8,517 nt of DNA from CAZXCK01 sp964639225 (lineage in GTDB: Bacteria > Chloroflexota > Anaerolineae > Aggregatilineales > Phototrophicaceae), in the NCBI GenBank assembly GCA_964639225.1, contig CAZXCK010000157.1, positions 1 to 8,517 of the forward strand, read 5' to 3'. The notes under the pieces are model-generated. The model searched no databases, was not told the DNA's origin, and saw only the letters and a list, made by a program, of their open reading frames with translations. Of this stretch, positions 1 through 5,595 are shown piece after piece (position 1 is the first letter of the stretch; every line of letters starts with the position of its first letter). The position numbers and the translations under genes are program-made.

Positions 1-460
1 CCACCGGGCGGAAGGTGCCGCTTTCCGGCAGGCCGCCATTGGTGCTGCCCACCAGCGCGGCGGCGCTGTCGTCGAAAGTCACCTGCACGCGCGGCGCGTT
101 ACTAATATCGGTATAGGTTGGGCCTCCGAGTTGGGCAGCATCGAGGACCAGCCTGACGGTTGTGCCCATCGGGCTGGTCAGCGAGAAGCTGATCTCCGGA
201 CTCCAGCTATTGCCAGGCCCTGGATCGGCACATGGGCCGCCCTCGCCTTCGACACCACTATCGATTGGATGAAAATCAATCGTGATGACCACATTGGTCA
301 GCGAGCCGGTCAGGCTGGATGTGACCGTGCGCAGAGTACCGCTGCCATCGACGAAACCGGGCGTGTTGTTGGTCAGCGTTTCATCGAGCGCGTGAGATGG
401 CCCCGGCAAAAGCAGCAGCATACAAAGGCTTAGAAACAGTAGTGTTGAATAGTGTCGCAT
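1..460 (-). CDS. Secreted P-domain-like protein, tandem copy 1 (partial; C-terminus beyond left edge)
   Basis: This gene is open at the left edge, so only the first 153 codons are visible, starting from an ATG at 460. The N-terminus is a clear Sec signal peptide: MRHYS, a Leu-rich core, then PGPSHA before LDE, with likely cleavage after Ala24. The remainder parallels the complete paralogue at 650-1603, with shared stretches such as DETLTNNTPGFVD, SFSLTSPMGTTVRLV and APRVQVTFDDSAA. These resemble the beta-sandwich of proprotein-convertase P domains (a conserved TSPxGTxxxL core). By hand alignment about 85% of residues match the paralogue outside one Gly/Pro-rich loop, which is 12 residues shorter here. 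A modest purine-rich site (AAGGGG) precedes the start. No protease catalytic domain is visible, so a binding, adhesion or surface role is possible but inferred. The protein acts outside the cytoplasmic membrane. Confidence 0.8.
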   Translation of the reverse strand, partial: MRHYSTLLFLSLCMLLLLPGPSHALDETLTNNTPGFVDGSGTLRTVTSSLTGSLTNVVITIDFHPIDSGVEGEGGPCADPGPGNSWSPEISFSLTSPMGTTVRLVLDAAQLGGPTYTDISNAPRVQVTFDDSAAALVGSTNGGLPESGTFRPV

Positions 461-480
461 GTTGGTCCCCTTTTGATGTG

Positions 481-498
481 CTGACAATAGAATGTCAG
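481..498 (-). promoter_or_regulatory. Perfect 6-bp dyad in the AT-rich leader of secreted copy 1
   Basis: CTGACA and TGTCAG form a perfect inverted repeat around a 6-nt spacer, 21-38 nt upstream of the copy 1 ATG. It could be an operator half-site pair or a short 5'-UTR hairpin. A TATGCT hexamer (minus strand, 497-502) overlaps its edge and resembles a -10 box, but no good -35 lies at the right spacing. The whole stretch from about 481 to 550 is markedly AT-rich compared with the surrounding genes, as expected for a promoter region. Assignment as regulatory is inferred. Confidence 0.35.
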
Positions 499-585
499 CA
501 TAAAACAATAGTATGAGTATATAATTCCTTTAGTTAATTAAACCTAAAGATCTCGAATCGGACTCAGCGGCGGCCCAGCACAGGG

Positions 586-619
586 AAAACAAAAATCCCC
601 CGGCGGCTGCCAGGGGATT
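586..619 (-). terminator. Intrinsic terminator downstream of secreted copy 2
   Basis: Read on the minus strand, AATCCCC (613-619) pairs with GGGGATT (594-600). A G-U wobble and three further pairs enclose a tetraloop. The stem is followed directly by a T-rich run (TTTGTTTT). This is the classic Rho-independent architecture and lies 30-60 nt past the stop codon of the gene at 650-1603. It should stop transcription of copy 2 before copy 1, which implies that the two paralogues are separate transcription units. Confidence 0.85.
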
Positions 620-649
620 CGATATGCTGGTCAGGCAAACAGTCCGCGC

Positions 650-1603
650 TCAGCGCGCCAGGTGATAGTTGCCCCGGCTGCCGATGACGAAGCTGTAGGG
701 CTTGCCGTCGGCGTAGAAGGTGTCGATCTGGATTTCGCCAGTGGGCAGCACGTAGACCGCGACCGGTTGGCCGGTAAAGCTGTGGACGCCCTCGGCGATA
801 GGCTGCTCGTCGCCGCTGAAGTCCGTCACGGTGAAGATCAGCGTGCCCTCGCTGGTGGTCGGGTGGATGGCGTAGATGTCGTAACCGCCGCCGCGCACCG
901 GGTAAACAGCGATGGGATAGCCGCAGTGGTCATCGTTGAGGCGGCCATCGAACGTGCAGTTGTAGGTGGTCGATGGCTCTTCAACGCTATCGTCGGTCAG
1001 TTCCAGCGTGAAACCGTACAGGCATAAACCATCCACAGGAAAATTATCACCAAAGGTCAGCGTCCAGGTGCCCTGCGGGTTCTCGCCGTTGAAGGTGGAC
1101 AGCGGTTCCACCGGGCGGAAGGTGCCGCTTTCCGGCAGGCCGCCATTGGTGCTGCCCACCAGATTGGCGGCGCTGTCGTCGAAAGTCACCTGCACGCGCG
1201 GCGCGTTGCTATTATCGTTATAGGTTTCACCCCCGGGATCGCTATCATCGACGACCAGTCTGACGGTTGTGCCCATCGGGCTGGTCAGCGAGAAGCTGAT
1301 CTCTTCACTCCAGCTATCGCCAGACCCTGGCGGGGGACATACGCCGCCTGGCGGAGGACTCAGGAAAAAGCCTGGTTCCTCACCTTCGCCCTCAGGTTCA
1401 CTATCGATTGAGTGAAAATCAATTGTGACCACCACATTGGTCAGCGAGCCGGTCAGGCTGGATGTGACCGTGCGCGTGTCGCTGCTGTCATCGACAAAAC
1501 CGGGCGTGTTGTTGGTCAGCGTCTCGTCGAGCGCGTGAGATGGCCCCGGCACAAGCAGCAGTGCACACAGGCTCAGAAAGAGTAATGTCGTGTAGCGTCG
1601 CAT
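650..1603 (-). CDS. Secreted P-domain-like protein, tandem copy 2 (317 aa)
   Basis: This is a complete gene of 317 aa, starting at an ATG with a strong AGGAGGG ribosome binding site 5 nt upstream. Residues 1-24 are a Sec signal peptide (MRRYTTLLFL, Leu-rich core, PGPSHA, cleavage before LDE). Residues about 45-205 resemble the P/Homo B domain of proprotein convertases: a TSPMGTTVRL core at 108-117, a TFDDSA strand near 140-145, then GTWTLTFGDN at 178-187 and a final YGFTLEL strand. Residues 68-97 are an acidic, then Gly/Pro-rich, loop containing Cys89. Residues 214-317 form a separate beta-rich domain (CTFDGRLNDDHC, PIAVYPV, GGYDIYAI) with Cys216 and Cys227, which could form a disulfide; it resembles C-terminal domains of Chloroflexota secreted proteins (from memory). 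In other proteins P domains usually accompany subtilisin-like proteases, but none is present here, so the biochemical role is unknown. Surface display or ligand binding is inferred. It has a near-identical neighbour at 1-460. Confidence 0.85.
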   Translation of the reverse strand: MRRYTTLLFLSLCALLLVPGPSHALDETLTNNTPGFVDDSSDTRTVTSSLTGSLTNVVVTIDFHSIDSEPEGEGEEPGFFLSPPPGGVCPPPGSGDSWSEEISFSLTSPMGTTVRLVVDDSDPGGETYNDNSNAPRVQVTFDDSAANLVGSTNGGLPESGTFRPVEPLSTFNGENPQGTWTLTFGDNFPVDGLCLYGFTLELTDDSVEEPSTTYNCTFDGRLNDDHCGYPIAVYPVRGGGYDIYAIHPTTSEGTLIFTVTDFSGDEQPIAEGVHSFTGQPVAVYVLPTGEIQIDTFYADGKPYSFVIGSRGNYHLAR

Positions 1604-1739
1604 GTCGTCCCTCCTGATGATTGTCGATCATAATAGCATAGGCAACGAAGCCCATATTCCATAAATATACAACTTTTTCCGATGAATTGATGCTAAGATC
1701 GGGGGGAATGATTGTCAGAATTTACGAATTGAAGTCACA
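1604..1739. promoter_or_regulatory. Divergent intergenic region between secreted copy 2 and the membrane protein
   Basis: This 136-nt gap is the only divergent intergenic region in the window, so it should carry promoters for both flanking genes. It is AT-rich from about 1621 to 1695. On the minus strand the AGGAGGG ribosome binding site is rc of 1609-1615. TATGCT (rc of 1635-1640), a -10-like hexamer, lies 31 nt from the ATG, and the same hexamer is 36 nt from the ATG in copy 1. On the plus strand TAAGAT (1694-1699) is a weak -10 candidate. No -35 matches well in either direction, so the exact promoters are not resolved. Confidence 0.5.
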
Positions 1740-2846
1740 TTGGCCAACATATCGACAACGCACCTGCTGCGCCCGGCGCTGCGCGTGGGGCTGGTGGCGC
1801 TGGCTGGCACGCTGCTGCTGTGCCTGGTCATCCTCATCGACGCTGGCGGCGACCCGCTGAGCTTCGCCTTCATCGGCACGCGCTTCTCCGAGGGCGACCC
1901 GGACGGCACGGTGGGCTATGACGGCCAGTTCTTCTACTTCATCGCCCGCGATGGCGCGGACGCCGTGCCTTACATCGACGGCCCCGCCTTCCGCTACCAG
2001 CGGATACTCTATCCGGTCGCCAGCCGGGCGCTGGCGCTCGGTCAGGCGGACGCCGTCCCCTGGACGCTGATCCTGGTTAATGTGCTGGCGCACAGCGGCG
2101 GCGCGGCGCTGGTGGCCTGTCTGCTGGCCTCACGCGGAGTCTCGCCCTGGTATGCGCTGGTCTACGCCGCGTGGATCGGCGGGCTGTACGGTCTGCGCTT
2201 CAACCTGTCGGAGCCGCTGTGCTTCGCGCTGGGGCTGGCGGCGCTGGTCGCCTATCGCCACGACCGGCTGCGCTGGACCGCGCTGCTGCTCATCCTCGCC
2301 ACGCTCACCAAAGAACTGGGGCTGATCTTCGCCGGGGCGCTGGCCCTGCACGCCTTCAGCAGACGGCGCTGGGGCTGGTCCGTGCTGCTGGCGGGCGCGC
2401 CGCTGCTGGCCTTTCTGCTGTGGTGGGGATTTTTGGCGCTGTGGCTGCCAGACCGCCCGACGCAGTACCCGGCGGCCCGTTTCGCCCGGCTGCCCTTCGG
2501 CGGCCTGCTCCACGAGGACGACCCGCTGGAGTTCGTGCTGCTGGTCATCTGGCTGGTGATCCCGGCGCTGCTGCTGCTGATCGCCGCGCTGCGGCAGATG
2601 TGGCGGCGGCGCGCCGTTCCGTTAGAGGCGGCGCTGGTCATCACCAGTGTGGGTTTCCTGGCGATTATGCCCGGCGTAAGCTGGGACGACCCTGTAGCCG
2701 CCTACCGTGTGGCGCTGGCCATCGTTCCGGCGGGCCTGTTGTTCACGGCGCGCTTTCATCCGCGCGCGCTGCGCGGACTGGCGCTGCTGTGGGGATCGAC
2801 GTTTGTGTTGTTCCTGCTGATGCTGGCGGCCATCGCTGCCCGCTGA
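1740..2846 (+). CDS. Polytopic membrane protein, GT-C glycosyltransferase-like (function unassigned)
   Basis: This is a 368-aa integral membrane protein with about nine to ten predicted hydrophobic segments, near residues 14-34, 104-125, 130-150, 156-172, 178-198, 211-236, 263-284, 295-311, 321-337 and 343-367. A long polar loop after the first segment holds the most distinctive motifs, GYDGQFFYF (59-67) and FRYQRILYP (84-92). A SEP motif at 157-159 and a TKE motif at 190-192 lie in or beside membrane segments. This layout, with an acidic first extracytoplasmic loop and a charged TKE in a later helix, recalls GT-C-fold membrane glycosyltransferases of the DUF2029/mannosyltransferase kind, which use polyprenyl-linked sugars. 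That link is inferred from appearance only. The start is a TTG without a good ribosome binding site; the frame is open back to a TGA at 1683 with no ATG or GTG, and the next GTG (1788) would cut into the first membrane segment. Confidence 0.7.
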   Translation: MANISTTHLLRPALRVGLVALAGTLLLCLVILIDAGGDPLSFAFIGTRFSEGDPDGTVGYDGQFFYFIARDGADAVPYIDGPAFRYQRILYPVASRALALGQADAVPWTLILVNVLAHSGGAALVACLLASRGVSPWYALVYAAWIGGLYGLRFNLSEPLCFALGLAALVAYRHDRLRWTALLLILATLTKELGLIFAGALALHAFSRRRWGWSVLLAGAPLLAFLLWWGFLALWLPDRPTQYPAARFARLPFGGLLHEDDPLEFVLLVIWLVIPALLLLIAALRQMWRRRAVPLEAALVITSVGFLAIMPGVSWDDPVAAYRVALAIVPAGLLFTARFHPRALRGLALLWGSTFVLFLLMLAAIAAR

Positions 2847-2879
2847 GACGCCGCCCGGCAGCCGGTGCGCCCAGGATGG

Positions 2880-2898
2880 CCAACAAGTTGGGATTTTC
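2880..2898 (+). other. Weak terminator-like palindrome after the membrane protein gene
   Basis: CCAAC-AA-GTTGG (2880-2891) is a short palindrome that can form a 4-bp stem with a CAAG loop. It is followed by GATTTT, 34 nt past the stop codon. The stem is short and AT-containing, so it would be weak. Its position fits a 3' end, but it could be chance. Confidence 0.25.
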
Positions 2899-2928
2899 CC
2901 GTGCCAGAACGCCGATTCAGCATACTGT

Positions 2929-2951
2929 TACCGGGTTGTTTCCGGTATGAT
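2929..2951 (+). promoter_or_regulatory. Dyad overlapping a -10-like box in the aldolase gene leader
   Basis: TACCGG (2929-2934) and CCGGTA (2942-2947) form a perfect 6-bp inverted repeat with a 7-nt spacer. The right arm runs into TATGAT (2946-2951), a five-of-six match to the sigma-70 -10 box. It lies 50 nt upstream of the aldolase start. No matching -35 hexamer stands out at 16-18 nt. A -10 overlapped by a dyad would suit control by a repressor, or an activator replacing the poor -35, but this is inference; a start-site hairpin is the alternative. Confidence 0.35.
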
Positions 2952-3001
2952 GGAGTCGCGTTGTCTATTCATAGATCGTAAATGGTCGTAAGGAGATCAC
3001 C

Positions 3002-4081
3002 ATGACCGCAACTAAAATTGATTTCCCGGCAGGCGTGGTAACCGGTGATGCGGTGCAGCAGCTTTTCGCGCTGGCCAAAGAGCACCAGTTCGCGCTGCCT
3101 GGCGCCAACTGCATCGGCACCAACTCGGTTAACGCCGTGCTGGAAACCGCCCGCGATCTGAAGTCGCCGGTGATGATCCAGTTCTCGAACGGTGGCGCGC
3201 ACTTCTTCGCCGGCAAAGGCCTGAGCAACAGCGATCAGCAGGCGGCCATCCTCGGGGGCAAGTCCGCCGCCATGCACGTCCACGAAGTCGCGGCGGCCTA
3301 TGGCACGGTCGTCATGCTGCACACCGACCACTGCGCCCGCAAGCTGCTGCCCTGGGTCGATGGTCTGCTGGACGCTGGCGAGGAATTCTACAAAGCGCAC
3401 GGCATTCCGCTGTACAGCTCGCACATGATCGACCTCTCCGAGGAGCCGCTCGAAGACAACATCGAAACCTGCAAGCGCTATCTGGAGCGCATGAGCAAAA
3501 TCGGCGTGACGCTGGAAATCGAGCTGGGCGTCACTGGCGGCGAAGAGGACGGCGTGGACAACACCGGCGTCGATGTTTCGCGCCTGTACACCCAGCCGGA
3601 TGAGGTGGCCTACGCCTACGAAGAGCTGATGAAGGTCAGCGACAAGTTCACCATCGCGGCGGCCTTCGGCAACGTTCACGGCGTCTACAAGCCGGGTAAC
3701 GTCAAGCTGACACCCAAGATTCTGGACAACAGCCAGCGTTTTGTGCAGGAGAAGTTCGGCACCGCCGAGCGCCCGGTCAGCTTCGTCTTCCATGGCGGCT
3801 CTGGCTCGACTGTCGAGGAAATCCGCGAGGCTATCAGCTACGGCGTGGTGAAGATGAACATCGACACCGACCTGCAGTGGGCCTTCTGGGATGGCGTGCG
3901 CCAGTACGAAGCCGCCAAGCACGACTACCTGCAGGGGCAGATCGGCAACCCCGACGGCGAGGACAAGCCCAACAAGAAATTCTACGATCCGCGCACCTGG
4001 CTGCGCTCTGGCGAGGATGCCTTCCGCGCCCGCATGAAGCAGGCCTTCGCGGACCTGAACAACGTCGGCACGCTGGCTTAA
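3002..4081 (+). CDS. fbaA: Class II fructose-1,6-bisphosphate aldolase (FbaA type)
   Basis: This cytoplasmic zinc-dependent enzyme reversibly cleaves fructose 1,6-bisphosphate to dihydroxyacetone phosphate and glyceraldehyde 3-phosphate in glycolysis and gluconeogenesis. The 359-aa product matches the length of the E. coli long (class IIa) enzyme and shares many blocks with it: NAVLETA, QFSNGGA, LHTDHC, KLLPWVDGLLDAGE, SSHMIDLSEE, LERMSKIG, GGEEDGVDN, FGNVHGVYKPGNV, FHGGSGS, GVVKMNIDTD and GNPxGEDxPNKK. Catalytic Asp109 and the zinc ligands His110, His226 and His264 are present, as are the Glu pair near 181-182 and the NIDTD substrate-binding segment at 286-290. The start is an ATG with a strong AAGGAG site six bases upstream. 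It has 155 nt of its own leader and hairpins after its stop, so it is probably transcribed alone or as the first gene of a short unit. Assignment is secure; the regulation is not. Confidence 0.97.
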   Translation: MTATKIDFPAGVVTGDAVQQLFALAKEHQFALPGANCIGTNSVNAVLETARDLKSPVMIQFSNGGAHFFAGKGLSNSDQQAAILGGKSAAMHVHEVAAAYGTVVMLHTDHCARKLLPWVDGLLDAGEEFYKAHGIPLYSSHMIDLSEEPLEDNIETCKRYLERMSKIGVTLEIELGVTGGEEDGVDNTGVDVSRLYTQPDEVAYAYEELMKVSDKFTIAAAFGNVHGVYKPGNVKLTPKILDNSQRFVQEKFGTAERPVSFVFHGGSGSTVEEIREAISYGVVKMNIDTDLQWAFWDGVRQYEAAKHDYLQGQIGNPDGEDKPNKKFYDPRTWLRSGEDAFRARMKQAFADLNNVGTLA

Positions 4082-4096
4082 GCTGTGTCGCTTGTC

Positions 4097-4129
4097 TGCG
4101 TGGGGGCGCACCGTCTGCGCCCCCGCACA
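4097..4129 (+). terminator. Strong GC hairpin after the aldolase gene
   Basis: GGGGGCGCA (4102-4110) pairs perfectly with TGCGCCCCC (4116-4124) around a CCGTC loop, 9 bp. The stem extends through a G-U wobble and further pairs across one mismatch to 4097/4129. It begins 15 nt past the aldolase stop. There is no U-tract after it, so it may be a weak or Rho-assisted terminator or a 3'-end stabilising stem-loop. Confidence 0.55.
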
Positions 4130-4137
4130 GTCCCTGA

Positions 4138-4160
4138 CGGTTGGGAGATGCTTCCCACCG
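4138..4160 (+). promoter_or_regulatory. Second hairpin, upstream of the P450 gene
   Basis: CGG-(T)-TGGGAG pairs with TTCCCA-CCG around an ATGC tetraloop: nine pairs including one G-U, with one bulged T. It lies between the aldolase hairpin and the P450 start, ending 29 nt before the chosen ATG. It could be a second element of the aldolase terminator or a leader structure limiting P450 translation. No U-tract follows. Its role is unproven. Confidence 0.35.
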
Positions 4161-4189
4161 CTGACTGATTGCACCAGAAAACAACCATC

Positions 4190-5506
4190 ATGGACGAGTC
4201 GCACAACCCCAACACCCCGCTCACAGTCCCCAAACCCGACCAATATGTTGGCCTGCGCGCACTGCGCGGCATCTGGCGGCGGCGCAGCATCATCGGCGCG
4301 CTGGAAGTGATGCACGCCGAGATGGGCGACGTCTTCCGCCTGAGCGTGCCCGGCTTCAACCCGATCATGCTCGTCGGGCCGGAAGCCAGCCGCTTTATCC
4401 TCATCACCTCGCGCGATGACCTGCGCTGGCGCATGGAACGCGAGCCGATCACCATTCTGCTGCGGCATGGCGTACTGGTCGAGGACGGCGAATCGCACGA
4501 CACCATTCGCCGCGCCATGAATCCGGCGCTGCACAAACGCATGCTGGGCGGCTACGTCTCGGCGATGTGGCACTGCGCCGACCAGGTGATGGCGGACTGG
4601 CACAACGGCGGCGTTTTCGACATGCTGGTAGAGATGCGCCGCGTGGCCCTGCTCATCCTCACCGAGACGCTGTTCGGCGTCGATTTTACGCCGGACATGC
4701 GGCGGCTGTGGCCCGGCGTGCTGCGCGCTGTGCGCTACATTTCGCCCGGTCCCTGGGTGCTGTGGCGCGGACTGTCGCACCGGGGCTATGACCGTAACCT
4801 GCGCCTGATCGACGATTACCTGTATCGCATCATCGCCCAGCGGCGCGCCGGGAATTACGCCGACCGCGACGACATGCTGAGTCTGCTGCTGCAGGCCGGC
4901 ATGGACGACAACCTCATCCGCGACCAGTTGATGACCATGCTCATCGCCGGTCACGATACCAGCACCGCCTCGCTGGCCTGGGCGCTGTATCTGCTGGGGG
5001 CGCACCCCGAAGCGCAGGCCCGCGCCCGCGCCGAGATCGACGCCGTGCTGGGCAACTCGCCGCCACAGCCGTCGCAGTTGGGCGATCTGGTCTACACCGG
5101 CCAGGTCATCGACGAGACGCTGCGCCTGTACCCGCCCATTCACCTCGGCTCGCGCTTCGCCGCGCAGGACCTGGAATTCAAGGGCTATGAAATCCCTGCC
5201 GGGCAGCGTGTGCTGTATTCGATTTACCTCACCCACCGCCACCCCGACTACTGGCCGCACCCGGCCCGCTTCGACCCCGACCGCTTCGCGCCCGGCCACA
5301 AACACGAACCATACACCTATCTGCCGTTTGGCGGCGGCCCGCGCAACTGCCTGGGGGCGGCCTTCGCGCAGGTGGAGACGAAAGTCGTGCTGGCGCGCAT
5401 TCTGCAGCGCTACGAGCTGGAACTGGTCAAAGACAACGTGCATCCGCATATGGGCGCCACCCTGGAACCAGCCCCTGGCGTGACGATGCGCGTCCGCCAA
5501 CGGTAA
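4190..5506 (+). CDS. Cytochrome P450 monooxygenase, soluble
   Basis: This is a heme-thiolate monooxygenase that inserts one oxygen atom from O2 into an organic substrate; the substrate is not predictable here. Numbered from the ATG at 4190 (438 aa), the diagnostic elements are the HxxxR of helix C (DGESHDTIRR, near 99-108), the I-helix oxygen-activation motif AGHDTST at 253-259 with the Asp256/Thr257 acid-alcohol pair, the K-helix ETLR at 309-312, the FDPDRF (PERF-type) segment at 361-366, and the heme loop FGGGPRNCLG at 380-389 with Cys387 as the iron ligand. There is no N-terminal membrane anchor, so it is cytoplasmic. The I-helix and heme-loop style (GHDTST, PRNCLGAAFA) is closer to CYP102/CYP110/CYP4-like enzymes than to the CYP107 group. 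An upstream in-frame TTG at 4169 would add seven residues; neither start has a good ribosome binding site. No ferredoxin or reductase gene is nearby, so redox partners must be encoded elsewhere. Confidence 0.95.
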   Translation: MDESHNPNTPLTVPKPDQYVGLRALRGIWRRRSIIGALEVMHAEMGDVFRLSVPGFNPIMLVGPEASRFILITSRDDLRWRMEREPITILLRHGVLVEDGESHDTIRRAMNPALHKRMLGGYVSAMWHCADQVMADWHNGGVFDMLVEMRRVALLILTETLFGVDFTPDMRRLWPGVLRAVRYISPGPWVLWRGLSHRGYDRNLRLIDDYLYRIIAQRRAGNYADRDDMLSLLLQAGMDDNLIRDQLMTMLIAGHDTSTASLAWALYLLGAHPEAQARARAEIDAVLGNSPPQPSQLGDLVYTGQVIDETLRLYPPIHLGSRFAAQDLEFKGYEIPAGQRVLYSIYLTHRHPDYWPHPARFDPDRFAPGHKHEPYTYLPFGGGPRNCLGAAFAQVETKVVLARILQRYELELVKDNVHPHMGATLEPAPGVTMRVRQR

Positions 5507-5522
5507 GAACCCGCTCAGAGTC

Positions 5523-5552
5523 TTGGGCAAACCGGGTGTCATGCTGCATAAT
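5523..5552 (+). promoter_or_regulatory. Possible sigma-70 promoter for PEP carboxylase
   Basis: CATAAT (5547-5552) matches five of six -10 positions. TTGGGC (5523-5528) is a poor -35 at an 18-nt spacing. Predicted transcription would begin about 35 nt upstream of the start codon. The gap between the P450 stop and this gene is only about 85 nt, so read-through from the P450 gene is an alternative. Confidence 0.35.
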
Positions 5553-5595
5553 ATCGGTTCAGCGTTGGGCTGTACGATAACGGAAAGCATGAGTG

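Noticed and set aside
131..433. A 100-codon plus-strand open frame opposite secreted copy 1
   Set aside because: It lies wholly antisense to the better-supported copy 1, which has a signal peptide and an obvious paralogue. The plus-strand translation has no recognisable feature.
1..1603. Possible mobile element or phase-variable cassette formed by the two repeats
   Set aside because: The direct repeat consists of two full-length genes with signal peptides. There are no terminal inverted repeats, transposase, recombinase or recombination sites in view, so simple tandem duplication explains it.
1617..1631. Small ATGAT/ATCAT inverted repeat in the leader of secreted copy 2
   Set aside because: Only 5 bp in AT-rich sequence, expected by chance; not counted as an operator.
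2171..2950. A 259-codon plus-strand frame overlapping the membrane protein gene
   Set aside because: Its Arg/Ala/Gly-rich translation is typical of a shifted frame in GC-rich DNA, while the chosen frame encodes clear membrane helices and motifs.
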